A stretch of DNA of 62,222 bases from Caballeronia mineralivorans PML1(12). GTDB lineage: Bacteria; Pseudomonadota; Gammaproteobacteria; Burkholderiales; Burkholderiaceae. Shown here in pieces: positions 42,324 through 50,807 of the stretch. The first letter of the stretch is position 1, and each line of letters starts with the position of its first letter. The stretch lies in assembly GCF_001028175.1 (NCBI RefSeq), contig NZ_AEJF01000134.1, positions 1 through 62,222 on the forward strand, in the 5' to 3' direction. Under the pieces are notes generated by a model. It was given only the letters and a program-made list of their open reading frames with translations. It did no database searches and was not told the origin of the DNA. A program made the position numbers and the translations under genes.

Positions 42324-43571
42324 ATGTTTTCCTGGTACCGGCAGGTTTCTCAAGGTGAGCGATACACGTTCTGGGCGTGTTTCGGCGGCTGGGCGCTCGA
42401 CGCCCTCGATGTCCAGATGTTCAGTCTTGTCATTCCCGCGATCATCGCCGAATGGGGCATCAGCAAGACCCAGGCGGGCCTCGTGAGCGGTGTCACGCTG
42501 GTGGCGTCGGCGCTTGGCGGATGGATCTGCGGTGCGGCGGCAGACCGGTACGGCCGCGTGAAGACGCTGCAGGTCACCGTGATTTTTTTCTCCGTGTTCA
42601 CGTTGCTGTCGGCGTTCGCGCAAAACTATCCGCAGTTCATCGTGCTGAAGGCGCTGCAGGGGTTTGGCTTCGGCGGCGAATGGGCAGCGGGCGCGGTGCT
42701 GATGGCGGAGACGATCCGCAACGAGCATCGCGGCAAGGCGATGGGCGCCGTGCAAAGCGCGTGGGCCGTGGGCTGGGGCGCGGCCGTGCTGCTCTATGCG
42801 GCCGTGTTTTCGTTCATGTCCCCCGATATGGGCTGGCGCGTGATGTTTGCCATCGGCATCTTGCCTGCGCTCCTGATCATCTACATCCGGCGTAATGTGA
42901 AGGAGCCGGTTGCGCCCGCGAGCAAAGCGGCGGTAGCGAAGGGCACAAAGGAGCGCACGCCCCTGCTGTCGATCTTCGCGCCGGATGTATTGCGCATGAC
43001 GCTGATCGGCGGCCTGCTCGGCGTGGGCGCTCATGGCGGGTATTCGGCCCTGACCACCTGGCTGCCGACCTACCTGAAAACCGAGCGCCATCTTTCGGTG
43101 CTGAGCACCGGCGGTTATCTCGCGGTGATCATCGCGGCGTTCTTCTTCGGCTGTCTCGCCGCGTCCCAGTTGCTGGACCGGATCGGGCGCCGCCAGACCA
43201 TCCTGTTTTTCTCCGTATGCTGCGTGGCGACGGTGATCGTGTACTTGTTCGTGCCGCTCTCCAATCACGCGATGCTGGCGCTCGGCTTCCCCCTCGGCTT
43301 CTTCGCCGCCGGCATTCCGGCCAGCATGGGCGCACTGTTCAACGAACTCTATCCACGCGGCACGCGTGGCACGGGCGTGGGTTTTTGCTACAACTTCGGC
43401 CGGGTGGTGTCCGCCGGATTCCCGGTGATGGTGGGACATCTGGCCGCGAAGTATTCGCTCGGCTTTGCAATCGGCGTGGACGCGGCGTTCGCTTATGCGA
43501 TCGTCGCCGTCAGCGTGATGATGCTGCCGGAAACGCGCGGGCGCACGCTCACTGAAGACGTTGCGGTATAG
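42324..43571 (+). CDS. MFS transporter, aromatic-acid:H+ symporter (AAHS) type
   Basis: A 415-aa inner-membrane carrier. MFSWYRQVSQGERYTFWACFGGWALDALDVQMFS is cytoplasm plus helix 1 with the conserved D-x-x-D of AAHS members, followed by CGAAADRYGRVKTLQ and GFGFGGEWAAGAVLMAE. The ATG at 42324 has GGAGA upstream; in-frame ATGs at 42264 would add an unsupported tail. It is 6 bp from the amidohydrolase, so the two form an operon under the 42232 palindrome. The substrate is plausibly an aromatic acid or its lactone/pyrone breakdown product (inference). Confidence 0.88.
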   Translation: MFSWYRQVSQGERYTFWACFGGWALDALDVQMFSLVIPAIIAEWGISKTQAGLVSGVTLVASALGGWICGAAADRYGRVKTLQVTVIFFSVFTLLSAFAQNYPQFIVLKALQGFGFGGEWAAGAVLMAETIRNEHRGKAMGAVQSAWAVGWGAAVLLYAAVFSFMSPDMGWRVMFAIGILPALLIIYIRRNVKEPVAPASKAAVAKGTKERTPLLSIFAPDVLRMTLIGGLLGVGAHGGYSALTTWLPTYLKTERHLSVLSTGGYLAVIIAAFFFGCLAASQLLDRIGRRQTILFFSVCCVATVIVYLFVPLSNHAMLALGFPLGFFAAGIPASMGALFNELYPRGTRGTGVGFCYNFGRVVSAGFPVMVGHLAAKYSLGFAIGVDAAFAYAIVAVSVMMLPETRGRTLTEDVAV

Positions 43572-43577
43572 CCAACC

Positions 43578-44411
43578 ATGACCGATAGCCTAATTACCGG
43601 CATCGACACGCATGCCCACGTCTTCACGCGAGACCTGCCGCTCACAGCCGGCCGGCGTTACGCGCCGGCCTACGACGCCACGCCGGATCGCTACCGGGCG
43701 ATGCTCGCGAGCATCGGGATGTCCCACGGCGTGCTGATCCAGCCCAGCTTCCTCGGCTTCGACAACAGTTATCTGCTCGCGTGTCTCGACGCCTATCCGC
43801 AGCAGTTGCGCGGCGTCGTGATGGCCGATCCGGAGAATGCCCTCGGATATATCGACGATTGGCATGCACGGGGTGTCGTGGGAATTCGCGCAAACCTGAT
43901 CGGCGCCCAACTGCCCGATTTCGCCGATAACCACTGGACCGCCCTGCTATCGCGAATGGCCGCGCTCGACTGGCACCTCGAAATGCAGATCGACGCGGGG
44001 CGACTGGACCAAGTGACGCCCGCCCTGCTGGCGAGCGGCGTGCGGATCGTGATCGATCATTTCGGCCGCTTCGATCCGGCGCTTGGCATGGGCGACCCGG
44101 GTTTCGCGCACCTGGTCTCGCTCGGCCAAACGCGGCGCGTGTGGGTGAAGGGTTCGGCGGCGTATCGGGTAAGCGCAAAACCGGGGGATGCGGAAGCGAC
44201 CTTCGCGACAGCCGCGAGCGCCTGGGCCGCACTGCTGCCCGCTTTCGGCGTCGACCGGTTGCTCTGGGGCACGGACTGGCCGCACACCCAGTTCGAGCAA
44301 GTCTGCGATCCCCAACGCGCGATAAACGACCTGCACCGCCTTGTCACCGATGCGTCACATCGGCAGGCCGTGTTGATCGACACGCCTGCGGAGCTGTTCC
44401 ACTTTCGCTAA
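43578..44411 (+). CDS. LigI-like metal-dependent amidohydrolase (pyrone dicarboxylate/lactone hydrolase family)
   Basis: A 277-aa TIM-barrel hydrolase of the amidohydrolase_2 family. Visible ligands: GIDTHAHVF (about 8-16), Lys-like and Arg positions in GVVGIRANLIG, the strand HLEMQID (about 135), IDHFGRFD (about 157) and the terminal LLWGTDWPHTQ (catalytic Asp, about 233). The N-terminal RRYAPAYDATPDRYRAML matches 2-pyrone-4,6-dicarboxylate hydrolase LigI and sugar-lactonase relatives. It shares an operon with the AAHS-type transporter, so it probably opens the ring of the imported lactone or of a derived pyrone. Confidence 0.85.
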   Translation: MTDSLITGIDTHAHVFTRDLPLTAGRRYAPAYDATPDRYRAMLASIGMSHGVLIQPSFLGFDNSYLLACLDAYPQQLRGVVMADPENALGYIDDWHARGVVGIRANLIGAQLPDFADNHWTALLSRMAALDWHLEMQIDAGRLDQVTPALLASGVRIVIDHFGRFDPALGMGDPGFAHLVSLGQTRRVWVKGSAAYRVSAKPGDAEATFATAASAWAALLPAFGVDRLLWGTDWPHTQFEQVCDPQRAINDLHRLVTDASHRQAVLIDTPAELFHFR

Positions 44412-44481
44412 TAACAAATAGCTAAGTCGATAACAGGAAAAAAACCCTCAAGTCTTCTGTCCCCGGTCCGTTAAACATAGT

Positions 44482-44493
44482 CATATATATGTT
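44482..44493. promoter_or_regulatory. CATATATATGTT operator copy upstream of chemoreceptor
   Basis: Identical 12-bp core to 42235-42246 upstream of the MFS/amidohydrolase operon. It lies 23 bp before the chemoreceptor start, overlapping the probable promoter. Confidence 0.6.
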
Positions 44494-44516
44494 CATATCA
44501 TTGAGGCCAACGGACA

Positions 44517-46088
44517 GTGCTTAGAAACCTTTCAATCAAGACAGGCTTGACCCTTGCGACAAGCGTGTTCGTCTTGCTGGTACTCGTTGTCGGAACGTGT
44601 GCATTTGTTTCGCTAGGCCAGGCAAACCACGCGCTCAGTGGTATGTACGAGCACGATCTGGCGGGGAGCACGGCGTTGACCCGCAGTTCCGAGTTGCTGT
44701 TGCGTTGCCGCTCGGCGAAGAACCGCTATGAATCGCTGACAGCCGATAACAAGGCCGACGCCGCCGCGAAACAACTGGCCGCGGCCCACGAGTACTGCAA
44801 CGAATCGCAAAAGCAGTGGGATGTGTTTGCCGCGTTGCCGGTATCGGGCGACGCACAGGCGCTCATTACCGACGCCGCCGCCAAGCACGCCGCGATGATG
44901 CAAAAAGGCATCATGCCGGAGTTCGACGCGCTCGAAGCGAAAGACTTCGACGCGTATAAGCGTATCCAGATGCAGTTCAGCAGCCCACTCTACAACCAGT
45001 TCGACCAGCTTTCGCAGCCGTTGCTCGGCTATGTATCGACGCGTGCCCAGCAGCGTTTCGAAGCCGCAGAGACAACCGCCGACATCGTGAACACAGTGCT
45101 GGCCGCATGCGCGCTGCTGGCGCTGGTGATTGGTGTCACGGTGCGGGTTGCGTTGACGCGTCTGGTCGTCGAGCCGATCACGGCGATGGCCGCCGACTTC
45201 GAGCGCATTGCTGGCGGCGACCTGCGTACGCCGATCGTCGTTGCGAGCGACAACGAAATCGGCCAGTTGCAAGGCGCGTTGCGCCGCATGCAGACCGAAC
45301 TCGCGACCACGGTGCGGCACATTCTCCATTCAGCGGAATCGATTACTGTCGCGGCCGGCGAGATTGCATCGGGTAACACCGACCTGTCATCGCGTACCGA
45401 GCAGCAGGCGGCCTCGCTGCAGGAGACCGCGGCGAGCATGGAGCAGATCAGCGGCACCGTCGAACGCAACGCCGACAACGCCACCCAGGCCACCGCGCTC
45501 GCCGCGAACGCATCGGCGATTGCGAGCCACGGGAGCACGGTGGTCGACAACGTGATATCGACCATGGCCGATATTTCGAAGAGCTCGGCGAAGATCGCGG
45601 ACATCATCACGATCATTGAGGGAATCGCGTTTCAGACCAACATCCTGGCGCTTAACGCAGCCGTGGAAGCCGCTCGCGCGGGCGAGGAAGGCCGCGGGTT
45701 CGCGGTCGTGGCAGGCGAAGTGCGTAGCCTCGCGCAACGGTCGTCGAGTGCGGCGAAAGAGATCAAGGACCTGATCGATACATCGGTGGAGCGGGTGAAT
45801 GCGGGCTCGGGACTCGTCGGAGAAGCAGGCACGACAATGACGCAGATCACGCAAGCCGTGAAGCGCGTGACCGACATCATGAGCGAGATCTCGGCGGCAT
45901 CGGGCGAACAGAGCCGCGGCATCAGCCAGGTCGCCACCGCCGTCACCCAGATGGACGCAGTCACGCAGCAGAACGCCGCACTGGTGGAAGAGGCCGCAGC
46001 CGCCGCGCAATCGCTTGAGGATCAGGCGAAGTCGTTGAAAGACGCGCTCGCGATTTTCAGCGTGGGCCCGGAAGCGCGGACGTTCTGA
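44517..46088 (+). CDS. Methyl-accepting chemotaxis protein, Tar-like
   Basis: A 523-aa inner-membrane chemoreceptor. TM1 is at about 10-32 and is followed by a periplasmic four-helix sensor domain (about 35-185), TM2 (about 190-210), HAMP (about 212-265) and the cytoplasmic signalling coiled coil (about 290-500). The signalling tip IAFQTNILALNAAVEAARAGEEGRGFAVVA is intact. No CheR-docking pentapeptide is present at the C-terminus, so it may rely on other receptors for adaptation. The GTG start is the best available. Its upstream operator is shared with the preceding transporter operon, so its ligand is likely the transported compound. Confidence 0.9.
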   Translation: MLRNLSIKTGLTLATSVFVLLVLVVGTCAFVSLGQANHALSGMYEHDLAGSTALTRSSELLLRCRSAKNRYESLTADNKADAAAKQLAAAHEYCNESQKQWDVFAALPVSGDAQALITDAAAKHAAMMQKGIMPEFDALEAKDFDAYKRIQMQFSSPLYNQFDQLSQPLLGYVSTRAQQRFEAAETTADIVNTVLAACALLALVIGVTVRVALTRLVVEPITAMAADFERIAGGDLRTPIVVASDNEIGQLQGALRRMQTELATTVRHILHSAESITVAAGEIASGNTDLSSRTEQQAASLQETAASMEQISGTVERNADNATQATALAANASAIASHGSTVVDNVISTMADISKSSAKIADIITIIEGIAFQTNILALNAAVEAARAGEEGRGFAVVAGEVRSLAQRSSSAAKEIKDLIDTSVERVNAGSGLVGEAGTTMTQITQAVKRVTDIMSEISAASGEQSRGISQVATAVTQMDAVTQQNAALVEEAAAAAQSLEDQAKSLKDALAIFSVGPEARTF

Positions 46089-46107
46089 ATACGCTCGGGC
46101 GAGCGGC

Positions 46108-46830
46108 TCAGCGTATCTCGGACTGATACAGGAACTGGCTCGCCGGGCCGCGCGAGCGACGCCATTCGAGCGGATGGCGGTCGTATCCGTAGGCGAGCCG
46201 CTCGATCACCACGATCGGCGTTCCCTTCTCGATTCCCAGCAGCTTCGCGTGTTTCGGGCTTGCCGCTTCGACCGTCAACGTTTCCGTGGCCGACGCGACG
46301 ACCTGATTACATTTCGCTTCGTACACGGGATAAAGCAGATCGCCGATGGACTCGAGCGGCAAATCGGCGAACGCCGCGAAACGGTCGAGCGGCAGCCAGA
46401 TGTCCTCGGTCAAAACAGGTGCGTCTTCGATCAGGCGTAGCCGCACCATCTGGATCACATGGGCACCGGGCGCGATCTGCAGCGTCGCAGCGACAGTGGC
46501 CGGCGCCTCCACCACGCTGCGTTTCAGAATCTGGCTCTTCGGAATCCGTCGCTCGCCCGACTTGCTTTGGAAGCGGAAAAAGCGGAACAGCGAACCGTCA
46601 AAACTCGCACGGCGGACGAACGTGCCGCGCCCTTGATAACGTTCGAGCAGGCCTTCGGCGACAAGCAGGTCGATCGCCTTGCGCACGGTTCCAACCGCGA
46701 GATCGAAGCTCTGCGCAAGTTCCTGTTCTGTGGGAATGGCGTCGCCGGGTTGCCAGCGACGCTCCGCTATCCTCGACGCGAGCTCGTCGCGAAGGCGTTG
46801 ATAACGGGGAAGTCGGCTGTCGGATTGCAT
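46108..46830 (-). CDS. GntR-family regulator, HutC/UTRA subfamily
   Basis: A 240-aa regulator with an N-terminal winged helix (about 8-72; AIPTEQELAQSFDLAVGTVRKAIDLLVAEGLLERYQGRGTFV) and a UTRA ligand domain (about 95-235; LTEDIWLPLDRFAAFADL, GTPIVVIERLAYGYDRHPLEWRRS). The start MQSDSRLP is favoured; an ATG 27 bp earlier is in frame. It is convergent with the chemoreceptor and is the best candidate to bind the shared CATATATATGTT sites. I do not see that motif at its own promoter. UTRA ligands are sugars, amino acids or organic acids. Confidence 0.9.
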   Translation of the reverse strand: MQSDSRLPRYQRLRDELASRIAERRWQPGDAIPTEQELAQSFDLAVGTVRKAIDLLVAEGLLERYQGRGTFVRRASFDGSLFRFFRFQSKSGERRIPKSQILKRSVVEAPATVAATLQIAPGAHVIQMVRLRLIEDAPVLTEDIWLPLDRFAAFADLPLESIGDLLYPVYEAKCNQVVASATETLTVEAASPKHAKLLGIEKGTPIVVIERLAYGYDRHPLEWRRSRGPASQFLYQSEIR

Positions 46831-46954
46831 GCGTGATTTTCGGTGTAATACATGCACAGGATTGTATGACTTCCCTCGTATTTTGTTGCGTCAAATTGTT
46901 GGCGACGTGACATGGCGTGTCGCGCTCTCAGCCGATCTCAGGCAGCGCTTCGAT

Positions 46955-47284
46955 CTATTTCGCCGGCAGCGACCGGGCGAATTCGAGAGCGGCGTCCATC
47001 AGCTTCCGGCGTAACGCGTCTTTGCCATAGACTTCCGGGGCAGCCCACACCCAGCCTTGCATTCGACGGCCTTGTGAAATCATAGGGACGATGCCGGGTA
47101 TTTGAAGAGCCCAGGCATCCTTGTCCTTGCCGAGCCGCGCCAGCATTCCGTCTTCCCGGGCGCCGCACAGAAGGTTGCCGTTCACCAGCCAAACCCAGCC
47201 GCCGAACATCGCCTTTTCCGTGATTCCCGGCTCCTCCCTCAGCTCGTCGGTTAATAGTTCTTCGAGACCTTTGTCGCGTGCCAC
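46955..47284 (-). CDS. TfoX/Sxy N-terminal-domain protein
   Basis: A 109-aa protein consisting only of the TfoX N-terminal domain (AMFGGWVWLVNGNLLCG near 27-43, GWVWAAPEVYGKDALRRKL near 78-96). Full TfoX/Sxy controls competence with CRP, but single-domain members are widespread and of unknown role. The GTG at 47284 follows AGGAAAACACC and gives the usual VARDKGLEELL start; an in-frame GTG at 47311 is the alternative. It is 30 bp downstream of a GNAT gene on the same strand. Confidence 0.85.
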   Translation of the reverse strand: MARDKGLEELLTDELREEPGITEKAMFGGWVWLVNGNLLCGAREDGMLARLGKDKDAWALQIPGIVPMISQGRRMQGWVWAAPEVYGKDALRRKLMDAALEFARSLPAK

Positions 47285-47314
47285 GGTGTTTTCCTGTTTG
47301 GTTGATTCCACTAT

Positions 47315-47845
47315 TCAGGCGCTGCTGAGAGAGCAGCAGTATCGAAGCTCGGTCAGCCACTTGCCGCCGAGCTGGACACCTCTGCTGGAGTTATCGCAGA
47401 CAAAGCCGGCTCGCTTATAAAAGGCCCGCGCGCGACGGTTGTCCAGCAAGACCCAAAGCGCGACGTCCGTATATCCGGCGGACTTCAATACATGTCGCGC
47501 AGCGTCGATCAATCGCTTGCCCACGCCCTTTCGCCAGAACGCCGGGGCAATGTAGAGCGTCTCTACTTCGGCCCAGTGGTAATCCTTGTCCCCGTCCCGG
47601 CTGCGCCCGAATGCGATCCAGCCGAGAATCGTTTCATCGGTATCGGTGTTAGCGTCGGCGACCAGGACCCGGGGTCTTCCAGACATGATGGATTGACGCC
47701 ATGCCTCGCTGCGCGCCTCGACAGTCAGCTTCGCCAGGTAACCGTCGGGCAAGATTCCCTGATAAGCCGCTTGCCAGGAGTTCACGTGGATCTTGGCGAT
47801 GGCCTCCGCGTCTTCGACCGTTGCCTCCCGTATTCCAACAAGCAT
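47315..47845 (-). CDS. GNAT-family N-acetyltransferase
   Basis: A 176-aa acyltransferase. The N-terminal IREATVEDAEAIAKIHVNSWQAAYQGILPD is typical of a common uncharacterised GNAT group. The acetyl-CoA loop is FWRKGVGKRLIDAARHVLKS (about 107-126), followed by LWVLLDNRRARAFYKRAGFV. The acceptor is unknown. AAGGAC precedes the ATG. It probably forms a two-gene transcript with the downstream TfoX-domain gene. Confidence 0.9.
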   Translation of the reverse strand: MLVGIREATVEDAEAIAKIHVNSWQAAYQGILPDGYLAKLTVEARSEAWRQSIMSGRPRVLVADANTDTDETILGWIAFGRSRDGDKDYHWAEVETLYIAPAFWRKGVGKRLIDAARHVLKSAGYTDVALWVLLDNRRARAFYKRAGFVCDNSSRGVQLGGKWLTELRYCCSLSSA

Positions 47846-48183
47846 GGAAAGTCCTTCTGATTTGGGTTGCGCTACAGACTAACTTTGGCAGATCGGCGGC
47901 CATTCTACAAAGCGGCTAACTTCCAGCAGCGGCGGCCTTACCTGTGTTGGCCGTCGCGACAGCGGGCTCTGCGGATCGCCGTGTCGCCGATGTTTAAAGC
48001 CTTGCGCTGAGCCGACGCAGTAGATTTTCTGTTCTGCCGCGCGTCACGCGCATAGACTCGTCAAAAAGTGAACTCCACACCTGCTTAAATCGTCCGATAA
48101 TCGGATTATCGGATCGGAAACCGCTGTTACGGGGACGGTTGCCGATAAGCATCGGAAGTTGCACTCGCACGATGAGAGGCCAT
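47846..48183. other. 338-bp divergent intergenic region with inverted repeat
   Basis: Lies between the GNAT gene (minus) and the SH3 protein (plus). The visible structure is CCGATAA-TCGGA-TTATCGG at 48094-48112, about 70-90 bp before the SH3 gene, a possible operator or hairpin. No gene is seen. Confidence 0.45.
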
Positions 48184-48897
48184 ATGCGAAAACAGTTGAT
48201 TCAATGGGGATGCGCCGGGATTGCGGGTCTGTTGGCGCTGCCTGGCGCGGCGTTCGCGCAGCAGCAGGCGTACACCAATAGCCCGGTCTATATGTTCGCC
48301 GGGCCCGCGGGAGATTATCCGGCCGTGGCTCAGTTGCCCGGCGGCGTGCCCGTCACCGTGATGGGTTGCGTCAGCGACTATTCGTGGTGCGACGTCGTTG
48401 TGCCCAACTTGCGCGGCTGGGTCTACGGGGCAAATCTCAGCTATCCGTATCAGGGCAACAATGTGCCGATCCTCACTTACGGGATGGTGATCGGCTTACC
48501 TATCGTGACGTTTTCCATCGGCTCGTATTGGGACAGGTATTACCGTGGCCGCCCTTGGTATAACGACCGATCGCGCTGGGAAAGTCATCCGCCGCCACGG
48601 CGTGAGCCGGGCGAAGGCGGACGTCCACCGCAGGGGCCACAGCCTGGGCATGGAGAAGGCGGACGTCCTCCGGGGCAACAACAAGGTCAAGGCATGGCCG
48701 GGGGCCGCCCTCCGGGGCAACAAGGGGGCGGCGGACATCCTTCGAACCCACAGCCCAGTCACGGCGGCGGGGGTGGTGAACAAGGCGGTGGTCGCGGAGG
48801 CGAAGGCGGTCACGGTGGTGGCGGTGGTGGCGGTGGCGGACGAGGCGGTGAAGGAGGACAAGGCGGAGGTGGTGGCAATCAGCCGCCTCACAATTAA
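48184..48897 (+). CDS. Secreted SH3-domain protein with glycine-rich repeat tail
   Basis: A 237-aa exported protein with signal peptide (MRKQLIQWGCAGIAGLLALPGAAFA). A bacterial SH3 domain follows at about 28-85 (SPVYMFAGPAGDYPAVAQLPGGVPVTVMGC, WCDVVVPNLRGWVYGANL), a fold that binds peptidoglycan or proteins. A hydrophobic segment about 98-112 and RPWYNDRSRW come next. The last 90 residues are low-complexity, with GGRPPG/QQ repeats grading into nearly pure glycine. The start at 48184 follows GAGAGG. It is probably periplasmic or surface-located. The tail may be disordered, and its length may vary by slippage. Confidence 0.8.
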   Translation: MRKQLIQWGCAGIAGLLALPGAAFAQQQAYTNSPVYMFAGPAGDYPAVAQLPGGVPVTVMGCVSDYSWCDVVVPNLRGWVYGANLSYPYQGNNVPILTYGMVIGLPIVTFSIGSYWDRYYRGRPWYNDRSRWESHPPPRREPGEGGRPPQGPQPGHGEGGRPPGQQQGQGMAGGRPPGQQGGGGHPSNPQPSHGGGGGEQGGGRGGEGGHGGGGGGGGGRGGEGGQGGGGGNQPPHN

Positions 48898-49032
48898 GCG
48901 CGACATCGCGTCGAACAAGAGGAAATCCGGATATCCGACGTCGGCGACAAAGCGCGAGCGATTGCAGAAATCTCAAAGCTTTCGCGACGTCGGTGTCACC
49001 GCAACGACCTGCAAGAACCAACCCTCTCGACG

Positions 49033-49054
49033 AGCGCCCGCTTTTACGGGCGCT
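49033..49054 (+). terminator. Terminator-like hairpin after SH3 gene
   Basis: AGCGCCCG-CTTTTA-CGGGCGCT, a perfect 8-bp GC-rich stem with only a short T run. It lies about 135 bp after the SH3 stop and 56 bp before the DMT transporter start. Confidence 0.55.
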
Positions 49055-49109
49055 TAAAGGATCGATACCTGCTGCAAAGAGGGATCGGAGAGCACTCGAG
49101 CCAGGAACA

Positions 49110-50027
49110 ATGCTGCCAGCCAATGCGTCGACGCAACATGCTAGCCAAAAGACTTTCGCTGCCAAGATGGTTTTCGTCCTGCTCTGGTCGGGCGGTTTCC
49201 CGATCGCGAAACTAGCGGTTGGATACGCGCCGCCGCTGACCTTGCTGGCGCTGCGCTACGGATGCACCGTCTGTTTGCTGATCCCGCTTTTCATCATCAC
49301 CAAACCTGCTCTGCCTAAAGATCCCATTGCCTGGGCGCATGCGAGCGTGGTCGGGTTCCTCGTGCAGGTTATCTACTTCGGCATGAGTTACCTCGCCTTC
49401 AAAGCGGGGGCTTCAGCGGGCGTGGTGGCAGTCATCGTGTCCTTGCAGCCCGTGCTGGTTGCGGCGCTTGCTCCACGACTTGTTGGTGAGCGGGTAGGCG
49501 GGCGGCAATGGCTGGGTTTGGCGCTCGGGTTGATAGGTGCGACGGGAGTGATTATTGCCAGGTCGAGCTTGTCGGTGAATTCGGCATCTGGTCTTTTTCT
49601 CGCGATTGGTGCGTTGATTGGAATGACGGCTGCCTTGCTCTATGAGAAGCGGTTTGGTGTAGGACAGCATCCGGTGACGGCGAATCTGATCCAGTACTCG
49701 ATCGGCTTGGTCTTTTGCGCGCCTCTGGCGCTTCTTCTGGAAGACGCTCATGTGGAGTGGACCGGGACGTTTATGTTTGCGCTGGGTTACCTCGTGATCG
49801 GCAACTCGCTGATTGCGATTACTTTGCTTCTTGCGCTGGTTCGGGCGGGCCAGGCATCGAAGATCGCGTCGTTATTTTTCTTCATTCCGCCGGTTGCCGC
49901 CGTGCTCTCTTCGCTGCTGTTGAAGGAAGTCATGCCACCGCTCGCGTGGGGCGCGATGGCCTTTGCTGTTGCTGGTGTAGCGCTGGCAACATGGTCGACG
50001 TCGAATGCGAAACTGCGAAAAACGTGA
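49110..50027 (+). CDS. DMT-superfamily (EamA) transporter
   Basis: A 305-aa inner-membrane protein with about ten helices in two EamA repeats (about 20-145 and 160-290). It opens MVFVLLWSGGFPIAKLAVGYAPPLTLLALRYG after a short tail, and the second repeat contains SKIASLFFFIPPVAAVLSSLLLKEVMPP. Family members export amino acids or drugs, and the substrate is unknown. The ATG at 49110 has AGGA nearby; upstream in-frame codons overlap the preceding hairpin. It is transcribed alone between two hairpins. Confidence 0.87.
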   Translation: MLPANASTQHASQKTFAAKMVFVLLWSGGFPIAKLAVGYAPPLTLLALRYGCTVCLLIPLFIITKPALPKDPIAWAHASVVGFLVQVIYFGMSYLAFKAGASAGVVAVIVSLQPVLVAALAPRLVGERVGGRQWLGLALGLIGATGVIIARSSLSVNSASGLFLAIGALIGMTAALLYEKRFGVGQHPVTANLIQYSIGLVFCAPLALLLEDAHVEWTGTFMFALGYLVIGNSLIAITLLLALVRAGQASKIASLFFFIPPVAAVLSSLLLKEVMPPLAWGAMAFAVAGVALATWSTSNAKLRKT

Positions 50028-50585
50028 CGATAAAGCCGTAAACCGAATTAAAAGTGTCGCCGTTGCGCCTATAACAAGCCTCAACGCACTGAGACGGTCA
50101 AAGTTGCTTTGACCGGTTTTCCAAAGCGGCAATGGTTCGCGAGGAATGAGATCCTTCAGCCCCGCCCAGCCCAGCCTGTCTCTCCCACCTTGCTATAGCA
50201 ATTCTGAAGCAGACCGGCTTCGGAGCGATTACCCCCTAGTACCGTGCGCGACAGAACCAACCCTCTGCAAACTGGGCCGCGTCGTGGTTACGTGTGCGTC
50301 AGCCAGCGCGCACCCTGGCAGCTTTGCCCCCGGGGTTTAAGCAAGCCAACCACAGCGTCAATTCAGTGTTGCGAAAACGGAGGTGGCCAGGGATTTGAGC
50401 TCTCGCATCATGGGTTGATTGATCGAAATTATTGATGCTGAGGGTAAAAATATATCGTTTTTACGCTATTTTTGTCATCCCTAGACTGCTCCTCATGGCG
50501 TGTTCTCCAGGCGCACCAACATGGCGGGAAGATCCGGTTGCGATCCTGTCGCGGGCTAAATCATTCAACTTATATCGGTTTGATC
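50028..50585. other. 558-bp intergenic region between DMT gene and VOC remnant
   Basis: Starts with the terminator at 50095-50120. The rest shows several short open frames with no recognisable product. AT-rich sequence near 50447-50475 may be a promoter left from the degraded VOC gene. No RNA gene was found. Confidence 0.4.
50095..50120 (+). terminator. Intrinsic-type terminator of DMT transporter gene
   Basis: CGGTCAAAG-TTG-CTTTGACCG, a perfect 9-bp stem followed by GTTTT, 68 bp after the stop of the transporter. The T run is short but the stem is strong. Confidence 0.65.
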
Positions 50586-50718
50586 ATGAGCGGCACGACT
50601 GCAGTCACCTCTCCTTTCCATCTTGCGTTAACAGGCCACGATGGTCTTCCTCGACCCGTCAGGTAACGCGTTCGAGATCAAGGCATTCGCACATATCGAA
50701 TTGCTGTTCGCAAAGTAA
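50586..50718 (+). pseudogene. VOC-family (glyoxalase-like) gene remnant with internal deletion
   Basis: The first 14 codons read MSGTTAVTSPFHLA, the usual beginning of a VOC-family dioxygenase/glyoxalase-like protein. From 50641, in another frame, the sequence reads MVFLDPSGNAFEIKAF and ends FAK-stop, the usual C-terminus of the same family. About 100 middle codons are missing, and the junction shifts frame, so the N-terminal frame stops after 27 codons. Both halves keep good family sequence, which suggests a recent deletion. Functional versions are about 140 aa. Confidence 0.75.
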
Positions 50719-50807
50719 GCGTTGCGCTGCGTGTTCACTTCGTAAATGACGGCACCGTCATGACGCCGCTCATTGCATTGCATTCCCCCTGAAGCCGGAT
50801 CTGCCCC

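Noticed and set aside
48500..49165. 221-codon open frame opposite the SH3 protein gene
   Set aside because: It is a shadow of the glycine/proline-rich coding sequence, with Arg/Leu/His-biased composition and no family resemblance.
50146..50435. Short plus-strand frames after the DMT transporter
   Set aside because: No family resemblance; lie past a terminator and before a pseudogene.
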